In this document: positions 44,480 through 53,685 of the stretch, in pieces
How positions within the stretch are numbered: the stretch's first letter is position 1
How the letters are laid out: each line of letters starts with the position of its first letter
Assembly (NCBI GenBank): GCA_018064525.1
Contig: JAGHVB010000034.1
Span: forward strand, 17,726-81,725
Source of the DNA: Candidatus Treponema merdequi
GTDB lineage: Bacteria; Spirochaetota; Spirochaetia; Treponematales; Treponemataceae
Direction: 5' to 3'
Length of the DNA: 64,000 nucleotides
The notes under the pieces: generated by a model
Seen by the model: the letters and a program-made list of their open reading frames with translations, nothing else
Told to the model about the DNA's origin: nothing
Database searches by the model: none
Position numbers and translations under genes: made by a program

Positions 44480-45589
44480 ATGAAAAGGAACTCAGATTTT
44501 AATATTGAAAAATTCGCAGAAGATAAGATTCACGCAGTAGATGCAAAGTTTGAAGCACAGAAAATTGCCTTTGCACCACTTACATTTCAGGCCATAAGAG
44601 CACTTCTTGACCTTGGAATCATGCAGATTATCAATGATGCCGGAGACGACGGCATTACTGTAGAAGATATCGTTTCGAAAAGTGGAATTTCAAGCTACGG
44701 TGTCAAAGTTTTAACAGAAATGGCAATCGGAATGCACGTAATTCTCTTGAAAATCAAAAATAACAAAGAATATCTTTCACTCAGCAAGACAGGCTGGTTT
44801 TTGCTTGAAGACAATCTGACAAAAGCCAACTTCAATTTTACAAACGACATCTGTTATAAAGGTGCTTTTGACCTCGGTGAATCAGTTAAGAACGGAAAAC
44901 CTGAAGGTCTTAAATATCTTTCAAAAGATGCAACAATCATTTACGAAATTCTTTCAAAATTACCGGAAAAAGAACACAAAAGCTGGTTCGATTTTGACCA
45001 CTTTTACAGCGACATCGCCTTTCCGGAAGCACTTCCTATAGTTTATAAAGAAAAACCTGCTAAACTTTTTGACATTGGTGGAAATACAGCAAAATGGGCA
45101 ATCGCCTCATGCAAATTTGACCCTGATGTTAAAGTAACAATCATAGATCTTCCTGGACAGACAGCTGTCGCAGAAGAAAACGCAGCAAAAGCAGGATTTG
45201 CAGACCGTATTTCCACATACTCAGGAAACATCCTCGCAGATTCCACTGTATTGCCTCCTGCTCCTGATGCCGTTTGGATGAGCCAGTTCCTTGACTGTTT
45301 CTCACTCCATCAGATTACAAAGATCCTTAAAAAAGTACACGAAGTGGCAACAGACAATACAAATGTATATGTTCTTGAACCGCTTTGGGATAAACAGAAG
45401 TTCGAAGCAGAAAGCTATTCACTTCAGGCAACTTCACTTTACTTTACATGCATGGCAAACGGAAACAGCAAGATGTACCGCTATGGTGAATTAGTTGATG
45501 CAATTGAAGAAGCAGGCTTCCAGCTTAAGACAGCTCACCATAATCTTGGTTCAAACTGTTATTCGCTTCTTGTTTTCAAAAAGAAATAA
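44480..45589 (+). CDS. SAM-dependent methyltransferase, ApeB-like
   Basis: A 369-residue class I O-methyltransferase with an N-terminal winged-helix dimer part (FAPLTFQAIRALLDLGIMQIIND) and a SAM domain. The SAM domain has AKLFDIGGNTAKWAIA near residue 196, TIIDLPGQTAVAEENAAKAGFADRIS, and DAVWMSQFLDCFS. Enzymes of this form methylate the aromatic head of aryl polyenes. The ATG at 44480 is chosen; an earlier ATG at 44438 falls within the inverted-repeat region. It heads the plus-strand half of the cluster. Confidence 0.82.
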   Translation: MKRNSDFNIEKFAEDKIHAVDAKFEAQKIAFAPLTFQAIRALLDLGIMQIINDAGDDGITVEDIVSKSGISSYGVKVLTEMAIGMHVILLKIKNNKEYLSLSKTGWFLLEDNLTKANFNFTNDICYKGAFDLGESVKNGKPEGLKYLSKDATIIYEILSKLPEKEHKSWFDFDHFYSDIAFPEALPIVYKEKPAKLFDIGGNTAKWAIASCKFDPDVKVTIIDLPGQTAVAEENAAKAGFADRISTYSGNILADSTVLPPAPDAVWMSQFLDCFSLHQITKILKKVHEVATDNTNVYVLEPLWDKQKFEAESYSLQATSLYFTCMANGNSKMYRYGELVDAIEEAGFQLKTAHHNLGSNCYSLLVFKKK

Positions 45590-45598
45590 GGTTGAATT

Positions 45599-46276
45599 TT
45601 GCAGAAAAGTTTTTATATTTCAAAACCATTTCTTTACGCTCCCGGACTTGAAAATGAGTCAGACTGGCTTTTGTGGGCCGAGGGAAAAAAAGAAATATTA
45701 AATGAAAAAACTTCACCTTCTCTTTCATACACGGACCCGCTTTTCCGTCGCCGTTTAAGTCAGCTCTCAAAAATGACGGTAGAAACAGTTCATCAGCTTG
45801 TGGAATTTTACCCGGCTGCAAAAGAATGCAAAACAGTTTTCACTTCTTTTCGTGGAGAAATCGAACGCGAATTTAAAATCAGTAAATCAATCGTAGAAGA
45901 CCAGATGATTTTACCTGCAACTTTTTCACTTTCTGTTTTCAATGCACCAGTTGCACTTGCTTCGATGGCAAACAAATTGACTGCCGGTTACAACACAGTT
46001 TTTACAACAGACGAAAATTTTAACGAATCATTAATGAGCGGAGCAGTTTCAATTCTTGCCGGTACTCTTGATAAAATAATTTTTGTTTATGCGGATGAAA
46101 TGATTCCTGCAGATTACAGAAAAGCAGCTCCACAAAACAGACCTCCGCTCTGTTTTGCCTGTATTCTTTCTTCTCAATCAATTGAAAATTTAATTTCACA
46201 GGAATATACATCAGAACAAATTCCACAAAATGTTTATGATTTTATTCGACTTCATATCAAAAAGTGCTATAATTAA
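45599..46276 (+). CDS. Beta-ketoacyl-synthase N-terminal-like protein (ApeC-like)
   Basis: A 225-residue protein of the Ketoacyl-synt_2 type. It has DPLFRRRLSQLSKMTVETVHQL near residue 45, TVFTSFRGEIEREFKISKSI, and PATFSLSVFNAPVALASMANKLTAGYNTVF, then SLMSGAVSILAGTLDKIIFVYAD. It lacks the full C-terminal ketosynthase half and the Cys-His-His triad, so it is probably a partner or chain-length-like subunit. The start appears to be TTG at 45599, with AAGG upstream. It lies nine bases after the methyltransferase gene. Confidence 0.75.
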   Translation: MQKSFYISKPFLYAPGLENESDWLLWAEGKKEILNEKTSPSLSYTDPLFRRRLSQLSKMTVETVHQLVEFYPAAKECKTVFTSFRGEIEREFKISKSIVEDQMILPATFSLSVFNAPVALASMANKLTAGYNTVFTTDENFNESLMSGAVSILAGTLDKIIFVYADEMIPADYRKAAPQNRPPLCFACILSSQSIENLISQEYTSEQIPQNVYDFIRLHIKKCYN

Positions 46277-46305
46277 AAAAAGAAACAGTTAAGGATAACT
46301 AATAT

Positions 46306-47118
46306 ATGAAAAAACAAATTGATCCACGATATGCCGCCGATGACCTGCCTAAAATTAAAAATCCATTCGGATATTTTTACCGCTGTTTTGCAAAAGTTCT
46401 GACATACACAGTTTTCGGAATCGGAACTTTTATTATTGTTCTTTTTATTTTTCCTCTTTTACATTTATTCTGGCGTGATAAAGCAACTTTCAGAAAAAAC
46501 GGACACTATTTTATTTCTACTGTTTTAAACGGTGTCTGCAATTTTATGAGCATTCTTCGTGTTTCAACATACGAGGTTTCTGATTTAAAAGCCCTCAGAG
46601 AACTTAAATCTTGCGTTATTGTTGCAAACCACCCTTCTTTACTTGATGTCGTTTATACTTTTGCCTTTGTCAGAAATGCAAACTGTATCATCCGTGCAGG
46701 ACTCAGAAATTCTCCTGTAGCCGGAATCGTAAGACCTCTTTACGTTGCTAATGATGATGACTTTGATACAATGGTTGCCGAATGTGAAAAATCACTCAAA
46801 GCTGGCGAAAACTTAATAATCTTTCCAGAAGGAACAAGAACTCCTCGCCATGGAACTAATCCATACAAAAAAGGCGCTGCACGCATCGCATTAAAAACAG
46901 GATGCAATGTTCAGCCATTACACATCGGCGGCGGAGACAAATACGGACTTGGAAAACATGATCCATTTTACAAAGTACATCCGACTCACAGATATCACTA
47001 CAAGTTTACAGTACTTCCACAGATAACAATGGACAAATACAAAGACCTTGAACCTGCAATCGCCGCAAAACATCTGACAGACGATATGCGTTCAGTTATT
47101 GAATCAATTAACGATTAA
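46306..47118 (+). CDS. PlsC-type 1-acylglycerol-3-phosphate acyltransferase-like protein
   Basis: A 270-residue membrane acyltransferase with one strong hydrophobic segment (VFGIGTFIIVLFIFPLLHLF) near residue 40. The catalytic HX4D motif is VANHPSLLDVVYTF near residue 100, and the IIFPEGTRTPRHGTN motif is near 170. This occupies the ApeD place of aryl-polyene loci. Its last 15 bases overlap tail-to-tail with the histidine-kinase gene. Confidence 0.85.
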   Translation: MKKQIDPRYAADDLPKIKNPFGYFYRCFAKVLTYTVFGIGTFIIVLFIFPLLHLFWRDKATFRKNGHYFISTVLNGVCNFMSILRVSTYEVSDLKALRELKSCVIVANHPSLLDVVYTFAFVRNANCIIRAGLRNSPVAGIVRPLYVANDDDFDTMVAECEKSLKAGENLIIFPEGTRTPRHGTNPYKKGAARIALKTGCNVQPLHIGGGDKYGLGKHDPFYKVHPTHRYHYKFTVLPQITMDKYKDLEPAIAAKHLTDDMRSVIESIND

Positions 47119-48843
47119 AACGCGTTTTGTTTCTTTAACGATTTCTTCTGGAGAAAGCGGTTTAATAATATAGCCATCCATTCCACATTCAATTGCTTTT
47201 TTAATATCTTCTTCAAAAGCATTTGCTGTCATTGCAATAATCGGTATCCGTGATTTTTTAAGATGCGGAATTTCCCTTATTTTTCTAGTCGCTTCATAAC
47301 CATTGCATACAGGCATCATTACATCCATGTAGATCAGATCATAAACATCATCACGGCATTTCATTACTGCATGATATGCTTCCATTCCGTTTGACACTTT
47401 ATCAACAGTAAAACCAAAATCTTCAAGAAGACGGCTTGCAATTTCAAGATTTAATTCATTATCCTCTACAACTAAAACTCTTTTTCCCTGAAATGAAACT
47501 GCATCATCTTCAATATTTTCTTCATCAGGACTGAGATTAAAATATTTACAGTCAAGCTTGATTGTAAATTTAGTTCCCTTACCAAATTTACTTTCTACAT
47601 CAATCGTTCCTTTTAAACTTTCAACGGCACTCTTTGTAATTGCAAGACCAAGTCCTGTTCCAATAATTCCACTTGATGTAGAATCTTTTTCTCTTTCAAA
47701 AGGCATAAACATTTTCTGCATAAACTCTTCTGAAATTCCTTTTCCTTCATCTTCAATTACAAATTCATATTCAGAAAGATTTTCAGTTTTTATATTTTCA
47801 CTTACAGTAAGCCAGATTTTTTTACTTTCATCTTTTGAATATTTTATCGCGTTGGAAATTAAATTTACGATTATCTTTTTAAGTTTTACAAGATCTGTTT
47901 CAATAAAATCATGTTCAACTTTTGAATAGTCAATAATAAGTTCAAGATCATTGCATTTAATCTGATAATCAAGCATCGTTGAAATCGATTCAATCAGTCT
48001 TTTTAAATTCAACTTTGTAAAATTAGGAGTATTGTCACCGCGTTCAATTTTGGACATATCAAGAATATCATTGATGAGTGAAAGAAGATAATTTCCGGAA
48101 GTTAAAATTTTATCAAGACAATCTTCAACATTCTGTCTGTTGGAAGTATCTTTTTTTGCAAGTGTTGAAAATCCGATAATCGCATTCATCGGAGTACGGA
48201 TATCATGAGACATATTTGAAAGAAAAGTACTTTTTGCTTCTGTTGCTTCTTTTACTGCCTCATAAGCTTCCATTACTTTTTTATTCTGATTTTCAAAATT
48301 TGATTTTTGAAAAACATAAATGCTGCTTAAAATGGAACCGATGATAAACAGAGACTGAATTACATCAAAAGCAAATTTTATTTCACTTCCGATTTCATGA
48401 ACATACTGCGGATATTTTATTGAAATGATAATTGCTGCTGTTTCAACACAAAAAATAAGTACAAAAAGTACCAGACTTTTTTTACCACGGACTAAAATCC
48501 ATGGCAAAATCAAAGCCATCAAAAACCAGACCTGCATACCACAGCGAAGTCCGCCCGAATAAAAAAACATCGGAACAAATAAAACCATCGCCAGGATAAT
48601 TGTCAGAATAGCAGCAAGCTCTGCCTGCTTTAAATCATTTGCAAGAACAAAACAAAAAGGAATTAATGCAATACAGATTGATGCAACAACAATTACCGAT
48701 TTATCTGCATGCAGAATGAATGATGCGATTACAGAAAATGCCGAAAAAATAAATGCAGAAATTAAAAAGATATTTAATAATTTCTGTTCAAGTGGTTCTT
48801 CTGATTCAATAAAACTTTTGATTTTTTTTAAAACTCTGCTCAT
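47104..48843 (-). CDS. Hybrid membrane histidine kinase with receiver
   Basis: A 579-residue sensor. About six membrane helices (residues 25-175) are followed by a short coiled coil and a HisKA domain with FLSNMSHDIRTPMNAIIGFS near residue 215. An HATPase domain (NAIKYS, EDEGKGISEEF, GTGLGLAI) follows. The C-terminal receiver has VLVVEDNELN, MDVMMP with the phospho-Asp, and MTANAF and IIKPLS. The N-terminal input is membrane-embedded, with no periplasmic loop of size. No separate response regulator is adjacent. Confidence 0.9.
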   Translation of the reverse strand: MSRVLKKIKSFIESEEPLEQKLLNIFLISAFIFSAFSVIASFILHADKSVIVVASICIALIPFCFVLANDLKQAELAAILTIILAMVLFVPMFFYSGGLRCGMQVWFLMALILPWILVRGKKSLVLFVLIFCVETAAIIISIKYPQYVHEIGSEIKFAFDVIQSLFIIGSILSSIYVFQKSNFENQNKKVMEAYEAVKEATEAKSTFLSNMSHDIRTPMNAIIGFSTLAKKDTSNRQNVEDCLDKILTSGNYLLSLINDILDMSKIERGDNTPNFTKLNLKRLIESISTMLDYQIKCNDLELIIDYSKVEHDFIETDLVKLKKIIVNLISNAIKYSKDESKKIWLTVSENIKTENLSEYEFVIEDEGKGISEEFMQKMFMPFEREKDSTSSGIIGTGLGLAITKSAVESLKGTIDVESKFGKGTKFTIKLDCKYFNLSPDEENIEDDAVSFQGKRVLVVEDNELNLEIASRLLEDFGFTVDKVSNGMEAYHAVMKCRDDVYDLIYMDVMMPVCNGYEATRKIREIPHLKKSRIPIIAMTANAFEEDIKKAIECGMDGYIIKPLSPEEIVKETKRVLIVN

Positions 48844-48876
48844 TCTTAAAATTATAGCATGAATTTTTCAAACTTG

Positions 48877-49176
48877 TTATTTTTTTGAACTTTTTTTATC
48901 TTTATCTTTTTCCGGATTTTCTCTGTATAGAATTGCAATATTACCGATAATACGCACAAGCTGGGCTTCTGTCTTTTCACAAATGGAATCTGTCAATTCC
49001 TGTTTCTGATCTTTAAACTCAAGAAATTTAATTTTAATTAATTCATGTGCAGTAAGTGATTCATCAATTTTTCCGATAACGCCGTCTGTAACGCCATTCT
49101 GTCCGATAATCACAACCGGATTCAAATCATGCGCTTCGGCACTTAACTGTTTTCTAATCTGACTTGTCATTTCCAT
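48877..49176 (-). CDS. yhbY: YhbY/CRM-domain RNA-binding protein
   Basis: A 99-residue single CRM-domain protein. It has IRKQLSAEAHDLNPVVIIGQNGVTDGVI near residue 8, the LIKIKFLEF strand, and QLVRIIGNIAILYREN at the end, with a Lys-rich tail. YhbY binds pre-50S ribosomal particles during assembly. It is divergent from queH and upstream of the hybrid kinase in the same direction. Confidence 0.9.
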   Translation of the reverse strand: MEMTSQIRKQLSAEAHDLNPVVIIGQNGVTDGVIGKIDESLTAHELIKIKFLEFKDQKQELTDSICEKTEAQLVRIIGNIAILYRENPEKDKDKKSSKK

Positions 49177-49295
49177 AACACGTATTCTACTGAATTATTG
49201 CCATAAACTCAACGCAGTTTTATAATCACAAAGAGCCGAAAAATATAAAAGATTTCATTACCGGAATTGAACTCTTTTTATAACGGATTTTTCAA

Positions 49296-50051
49296 ATGGA
49301 AAAAATAAACTACCAGAAAAAACTCGATGAAATTCTCTCTTCTCTTTCTGCTTCTTCAGGTGGAATCTGCACAAAACCGCGCCTCCTTCTGCATGCCTGC
49401 TGCGCTCCCTGTTCCTCTTATGTCATCGAATATCTGGCAGACTTTTTCGACATAACAATTTATTATTACAACCCGAACATTCATCCCGACACAGAATACT
49501 TTCGCCGCTTGAACGAACTGAAAACATTTCTCGGTAAAATTCCACAGAAAGTAAACCTCATCGAAACAAGCTACGACCCCGAAGAATTCTTTACCGCAAC
49601 AAATACAAAAAACGAAACAGAACTCCAGACCGAAGCTGAACGCGGAGAACGCTGCCGCCGCTGCTATCTCTTTCGAATGAAAAAAGCATTTGAATATGCC
49701 TGCAGCAACAATTTCGACTGGTTTACGACAACCCTTTCAATCAGCCCGTACAAAGACGCCGAAAAAATAAACACAATCGGATCCGAACTTGAACTTACAG
49801 CAGCAAACAATTTCACTTCACAGCCCGAAATCACATCACAAACAGATATCACTTCACAACCCGACGACCATTCAAAACCCGCAACACCAGATTCCACTAC
49901 TAAATTTCTGACAAGTGATTTCAAGAAAAAAGGCGGCTTTCTCCGCAGCCTCGAACTTTCAAAAGAATACGGACTCTACCGCCAGGACTACTGCGGCTGT
50001 ATATTTTCAAAGCAAAACATAGAGAAAACACGCAAACAGGACGATAATTAA
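49296..50051 (+). CDS. queH: Epoxyqueuosine reductase QueH
   Basis: QueH reduces epoxyqueuosine to queuosine in tRNA and is the cobalamin-free alternative to QueG. The LLLHACCAPCSSYVIEYL Cys cluster near residues 31-40, the YYYNPNIHPDTEYFRR segment, GERCRRCYLFRM near 116, WFTTTLSISPYKDAEKIN and the C-terminal DYCGCIFS complete the metal and catalytic Cys set. A non-conserved insertion of about 35 residues (Thr/Ser/Gln repeats TSQPEITSQTDITSQP) interrupts the protein before the final Cys motif. That insertion carries a partial ATTCCACT word. It is followed after three bases by the argA-like gene. Confidence 0.9.
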   Translation: MEKINYQKKLDEILSSLSASSGGICTKPRLLLHACCAPCSSYVIEYLADFFDITIYYYNPNIHPDTEYFRRLNELKTFLGKIPQKVNLIETSYDPEEFFTATNTKNETELQTEAERGERCRRCYLFRMKKAFEYACSNNFDWFTTTLSISPYKDAEKINTIGSELELTAANNFTSQPEITSQTDITSQPDDHSKPATPDSTTKFLTSDFKKKGGFLRSLELSKEYGLYRQDYCGCIFSKQNIEKTRKQDDN

Positions 50052-50054
50052 TTT

Positions 50055-51404
50055 ATGCAGGAAATTACACAAAAAGCTCGCAACATCCGCGACGTAATCA
50101 GATATATTAAAACTTTCAAAAACGCAGTCTGCGTCATCTATATCGACGACGAAATCATAAACTCATCAATGCTGCCTTCACACATTCACGACATAAGTCT
50201 CATTCACGAAAGCGGAATCAAAGTAGTCATCGTTCCGGGCTGCAGAAAACGAATCAACGAAATTCTTTCACAGTCAAACATCGAATGGAAAATCAAAAAC
50301 GGCCAGCGCATCACAAATCCGGAATCTATGTCTCTCATCAAGATGGCTGCATTTGATGTTTCAAATACAATCATGACTTCACTCGCCGGCGAAAAAGTTT
50401 CTGCCGTTATCGGAAACTGGGTCAAAGCCCGTGGCAAAGGTGTCATCGCCGGAGTCGACTACGGAACTACAGGCGAAATCGAAAGCATCAACACTCAGCA
50501 GATAACAGAAATCTTAAACGACGGCTTTATTCCAATTATGCCTTGCATCGGCTGGAGCGCAACCGGAAAACCATACAACATTTCTTCACTCACACTCGCA
50601 ACCGAAATCGCAATCAACCTCGAAGCCGACAAACTCTTTTTCGTTCTCCCGGACACACAGCTTAATCCAAAAGAATTTTCAATTCCAAAAGAATTAAACT
50701 TAACTTCAGACTTCAACATTCCTGCGATGAACTTAAAGGAAATCTCAAGCTTTATAAAATTAAACAAACCAAAAGCCGTAAAATCCGATTCAAAAGAAAT
50801 CACAAAGCAGCAGAAAATCCTCGATCTTTTTTCACTTGCCAAAGATGCCTGTAAAAAAGGTGTTTCCCGCGTTCACATTCTCGACGGTTCCATCGATGGA
50901 ATTTTGCCTTGCGAAATTTTCTCTTCAATCGGATCTGGTACTATGATTTACAATGATGAATATTCAGGATTCAGATCAATGACATTAAACGACATCTCAA
51001 GCGTACTTTCACTTATGGATCCGTTTGTAAAAAAAGGAATACTTCTTCCAAGAACAAAAGCTGGTCTTTCGGAAAAACTTGATGACTATGTTGTCTACTC
51101 TGTCGACGGAGCAATTCACGCATGCGCCGCACTTCACATTTACAATTCCACACAGGCAGAAATCGCAGGCGTTGCCGTTGATGAATCATACAGTAAACTC
51201 GGAATCGGCGTAAAATTAATCAACTACCTGATAAATAAAGCAAAAGCAAAAAAAGTAAAATCTGTTTTTGTTTTAACAACACAGACCGCAGACTGGTTCG
51301 AAAAACTCGGATTCAAATCAGATAAAATTTCTTCTTTACCGGAAGAGCGAAAAAAGAAATGGACTCCAGAGCGAAACTCCAAAGTCCTTCGTATTAAAAT
51401 TTAA
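50055..51404 (+). CDS. argA: N-acetylglutamate synthase, ArgA-like
   Basis: A 449-residue two-domain enzyme for the first step of arginine synthesis. The amino-acid-kinase domain (about 1-295; RDVIRYIKTFKNAVCVIYID, VVIVPGCRKRINEIL, GIIPIMPCIG-like stretch) is followed by a GNAT acetyltransferase (IYNSTQAEIAGVAVDESYSKLGIGVKLINYLINKAKAKKV with the acetyl-CoA loop). The Gly-rich IGVKL site is present. The start is three bases after queH, with no obvious ribosome-binding site, so translation may depend on queH. Confidence 0.85.
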   Translation: MQEITQKARNIRDVIRYIKTFKNAVCVIYIDDEIINSSMLPSHIHDISLIHESGIKVVIVPGCRKRINEILSQSNIEWKIKNGQRITNPESMSLIKMAAFDVSNTIMTSLAGEKVSAVIGNWVKARGKGVIAGVDYGTTGEIESINTQQITEILNDGFIPIMPCIGWSATGKPYNISSLTLATEIAINLEADKLFFVLPDTQLNPKEFSIPKELNLTSDFNIPAMNLKEISSFIKLNKPKAVKSDSKEITKQQKILDLFSLAKDACKKGVSRVHILDGSIDGILPCEIFSSIGSGTMIYNDEYSGFRSMTLNDISSVLSLMDPFVKKGILLPRTKAGLSEKLDDYVVYSVDGAIHACAALHIYNSTQAEIAGVAVDESYSKLGIGVKLINYLINKAKAKKVKSVFVLTTQTADWFEKLGFKSDKISSLPEERKKKWTPERNSKVLRIKI

Positions 51405-51416
51405 TTCTGCATATTC

Positions 51417-51450
51417 AAGTGGAACTTGTTAAATCAGGTTCCACTTTTTT
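51417..51450 (+). terminator. Terminator after argA with AAGTGGAAC arms
   Basis: AAGTGGAAC pairs with GTTCCACTT over nine pairs around a 12-base loop, followed by TTTT. The arms are one base off the over-represented AAGTGGAATT word. It begins 13 bases after the argA stop, and its T run overlaps the AraC stop codon. Confidence 0.8.
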
Positions 51451-52207
51451 AATTTCCACCCAAAAGTGACTTTTTCTTATTGTTTATTCTGTACTGCATT
51501 GGAGTAAGCGAATATTTTTTCTTAAACTGCTTAATAAAATAACTCTGGCTTGAAAAAGAAAGATTGTCTGCAATCTGACTGTATGTTAAATCAGTATAAG
51601 TCAAAAGACGGCATGCTTCCTGAAGTCTGACCTGTTCAATATATGAAACAAGCGATATTCCTGTTTCCTTTTTAAAAAGTGTGCTCAGATATTTTTCGCT
51701 TATATGAATGCTGTCTGATATCTGTGAAATTTTTATAGGCCTGTTAAAATTAGCACTGATATAATCAATTGCCTGTCTGATGTAACTTGATGAACCATAA
51801 TTTTTTCTGAGATCTCTCATCGCTTTTGCAAAAGTTATAGCACATTCCTGATGAAGTTCAATAATTTCATCAATATCATTAAGCTTATCCATTCTGCGGA
51901 TAAATAAGTCTGATGTTGTATACGCGTCTTCTTTTGACATTCCGGCTTCAATACAGAATCGTGTAATTAAAGCTGTCGCTACAACAAAATGATATCTTGC
52001 ATTTCTGACAGAATCATCAGACAAAGTTCCCTGTCCTTTACAAAGAAGAGGCGGTTTATTTTTTTCAAGCTGTTCAACATTTCCATTGCTTACAATTTCA
52101 TAAAAGCCCATTTCCATTTTATAAGGCAGGTGAACTATTCCTTCTTCACGCTGAATATACATTGAACTTGCTAATTCTTTCTGAATATCTGATTCGCTTA
52201 AAGACAT
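51449..52207 (-). CDS. AraC-family regulator
   Basis: A 252-residue transcription regulator. The C-terminal 100 residues hold two helix-turn-helix motifs (KISQISDSIHISEKYLSTLFKKETG and DLTYSQIADNLSFSSQSYFIKQFKKKYSLTPMQYR). The N-terminal 140 residues are a helical ligand or dimer part without a cupin signature. It lies 114 bases after the MATE exporter gene in the same direction and may control it. This linkage is inferred from position only. Confidence 0.88.
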   Translation of the reverse strand: MSLSESDIQKELASSMYIQREEGIVHLPYKMEMGFYEIVSNGNVEQLEKNKPPLLCKGQGTLSDDSVRNARYHFVVATALITRFCIEAGMSKEDAYTTSDLFIRRMDKLNDIDEIIELHQECAITFAKAMRDLRKNYGSSSYIRQAIDYISANFNRPIKISQISDSIHISEKYLSTLFKKETGISLVSYIEQVRLQEACRLLTYTDLTYSQIADNLSFSSQSYFIKQFKKKYSLTPMQYRINNKKKSLLGGN

Positions 52208-52321
52208 ATTTTCCTTGATATAACAATCGTAAAAATGATAACAGAAAAGTTATGAGATGTCATTCTTTATTTTTTAGAATTTTGAATTTTTTTTATATTC
52301 GCTGTTTATATCTTTCTGGAA

Positions 52322-53680
52322 CTATTTTCGATTTAAATAAGAACCCATATGCTTGTAATAAAAAAGACATAAAACAATTCCGACCATAGTTGCCGCAGGA
52401 GCTGCAAATCCGATTCCAGTCAAACTTGCATCCGGCTGAATACTCATAAAATACGAAACCGGAAGTCTTATTAAAAATGTCTGTATCAAACCTTGAATCA
52501 TCACAAAAAGCGATTTTCCATGACCATTAAAATATCCGATGTAACAGAACAAAATACATGTCAAAATGCAATCTAAAGAAAATCCTCTTAAAAACTCAAA
52601 AGCACGGTTTACAAACTGTTCTTCATTTGTAAAAAGCCATGCAAATTTGTCGCCAAAAAAGAAAACTCCGGCACAGACAAAGACACCGACTGCAACACCA
52701 ATTCCCTGAGCACACAAAAGACCTTTTCTCGCACGAACTTCATTTACAGCACCGACATTCTGACTTACAAACGGAGCAACAGCCTGACCAAGCGCCAGCG
52801 GAATCATCATTATAAACTGCTGAATTTTCTGCGCAATTCCATACCCCGAAGAAGCATCAAGTCCAAGACGGTTAATAAATGCACAAAGCGCTAAAAAACT
52901 GAAATTAGTCAGCACACCCTGAATCGTAATTGGAAGTCCAAGAACGACAAATTTAGAAACTTCTGTTCCGAAATTAAAATATTTTTTCTTAAGTGCAAAC
53001 GGCATCTTCTGTTTTTTAATAATTAAAAGTGAAAGAATTACACTTACGGCCTGAGCAAGAACAGTCGCAACTGCAGCACCAGTAACATTCATTTTTAATC
53101 CGGCAACCAAAATTAAATCACCGATAATATTTACAACACATGCAATCGCAACAAATATAAGCGGATTTTTTGAATCCCCGATTCCCTTAAGCATCGCACT
53201 TATAAAATTATAAAACGTAATGAAAACAAATCCCGCACCACAGATTCTGATATAGCTGACTGTATCTTCAATTGCTTCAGGCGGAGTCTGCATGATTACT
53301 GCAAGTGGTCTTGCAAAAATTACAATCAGCACTGTGAGAATAACAGAAAGCACTAAAAAGAACGCAACAGAGTTTCCAATTAATTTTTCAACATCATCAA
53401 ATTTTTTTGCACCAATATATTGTCCGACTAAAATCGTAACACCAATCGTCATGCTGTTCAAAAACATCGTAAACAGATTCATGATGTTTCCGCCAACCGC
53501 AACTCCGCTGATTCCAGTCTCTGTTCCAAAATGTCCGACAATCAAAAGATCGACAGCGCCATAAAGTGACTGCAAAACAAGTGACAGCAGAATCGGAAGC
53601 ATGAAATTTACAAGCTTCGAAAGAATCGGTCCCTGAGTAAAATCCTGTTTATCGTTTATCTGTGTTGACATCGTACGCAT
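52322..53680 (-). CDS. MATE-family efflux transporter
   Basis: A 452-residue, twelve-helix cation-coupled exporter. It has GPILSKLVNFMLPILLSLVLQSLYGAVDLLIVGHFG at residues 17-52, GVAVGGNIMNLF, and AQKIQQFIMMIPLALGQAVAPFVSQNVGA near 295-325. The family exports drugs and cationic metabolites. The first codon is an ATG, but another three codons in could be the real start. It follows a terminator and precedes an AraC-type regulator. Confidence 0.9.
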   Translation of the reverse strand: MRTMSTQINDKQDFTQGPILSKLVNFMLPILLSLVLQSLYGAVDLLIVGHFGTETGISGVAVGGNIMNLFTMFLNSMTIGVTILVGQYIGAKKFDDVEKLIGNSVAFFLVLSVILTVLIVIFARPLAVIMQTPPEAIEDTVSYIRICGAGFVFITFYNFISAMLKGIGDSKNPLIFVAIACVVNIIGDLILVAGLKMNVTGAAVATVLAQAVSVILSLLIIKKQKMPFALKKKYFNFGTEVSKFVVLGLPITIQGVLTNFSFLALCAFINRLGLDASSGYGIAQKIQQFIMMIPLALGQAVAPFVSQNVGAVNEVRARKGLLCAQGIGVAVGVFVCAGVFFFGDKFAWLFTNEEQFVNRAFEFLRGFSLDCILTCILFCYIGYFNGHGKSLFVMIQGLIQTFLIRLPVSYFMSIQPDASLTGIGFAAPAATMVGIVLCLFYYKHMGSYLNRK

Positions 53681-53685
53681 CCATT

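Noticed and set aside
36587..47118. Complete, classical aryl-polyene biosynthetic cluster
   Set aside because: The locus lacks full ketosynthases, a ketoreductase and the aromatic ammonia-lyase in this window, so only APE-like can be claimed.
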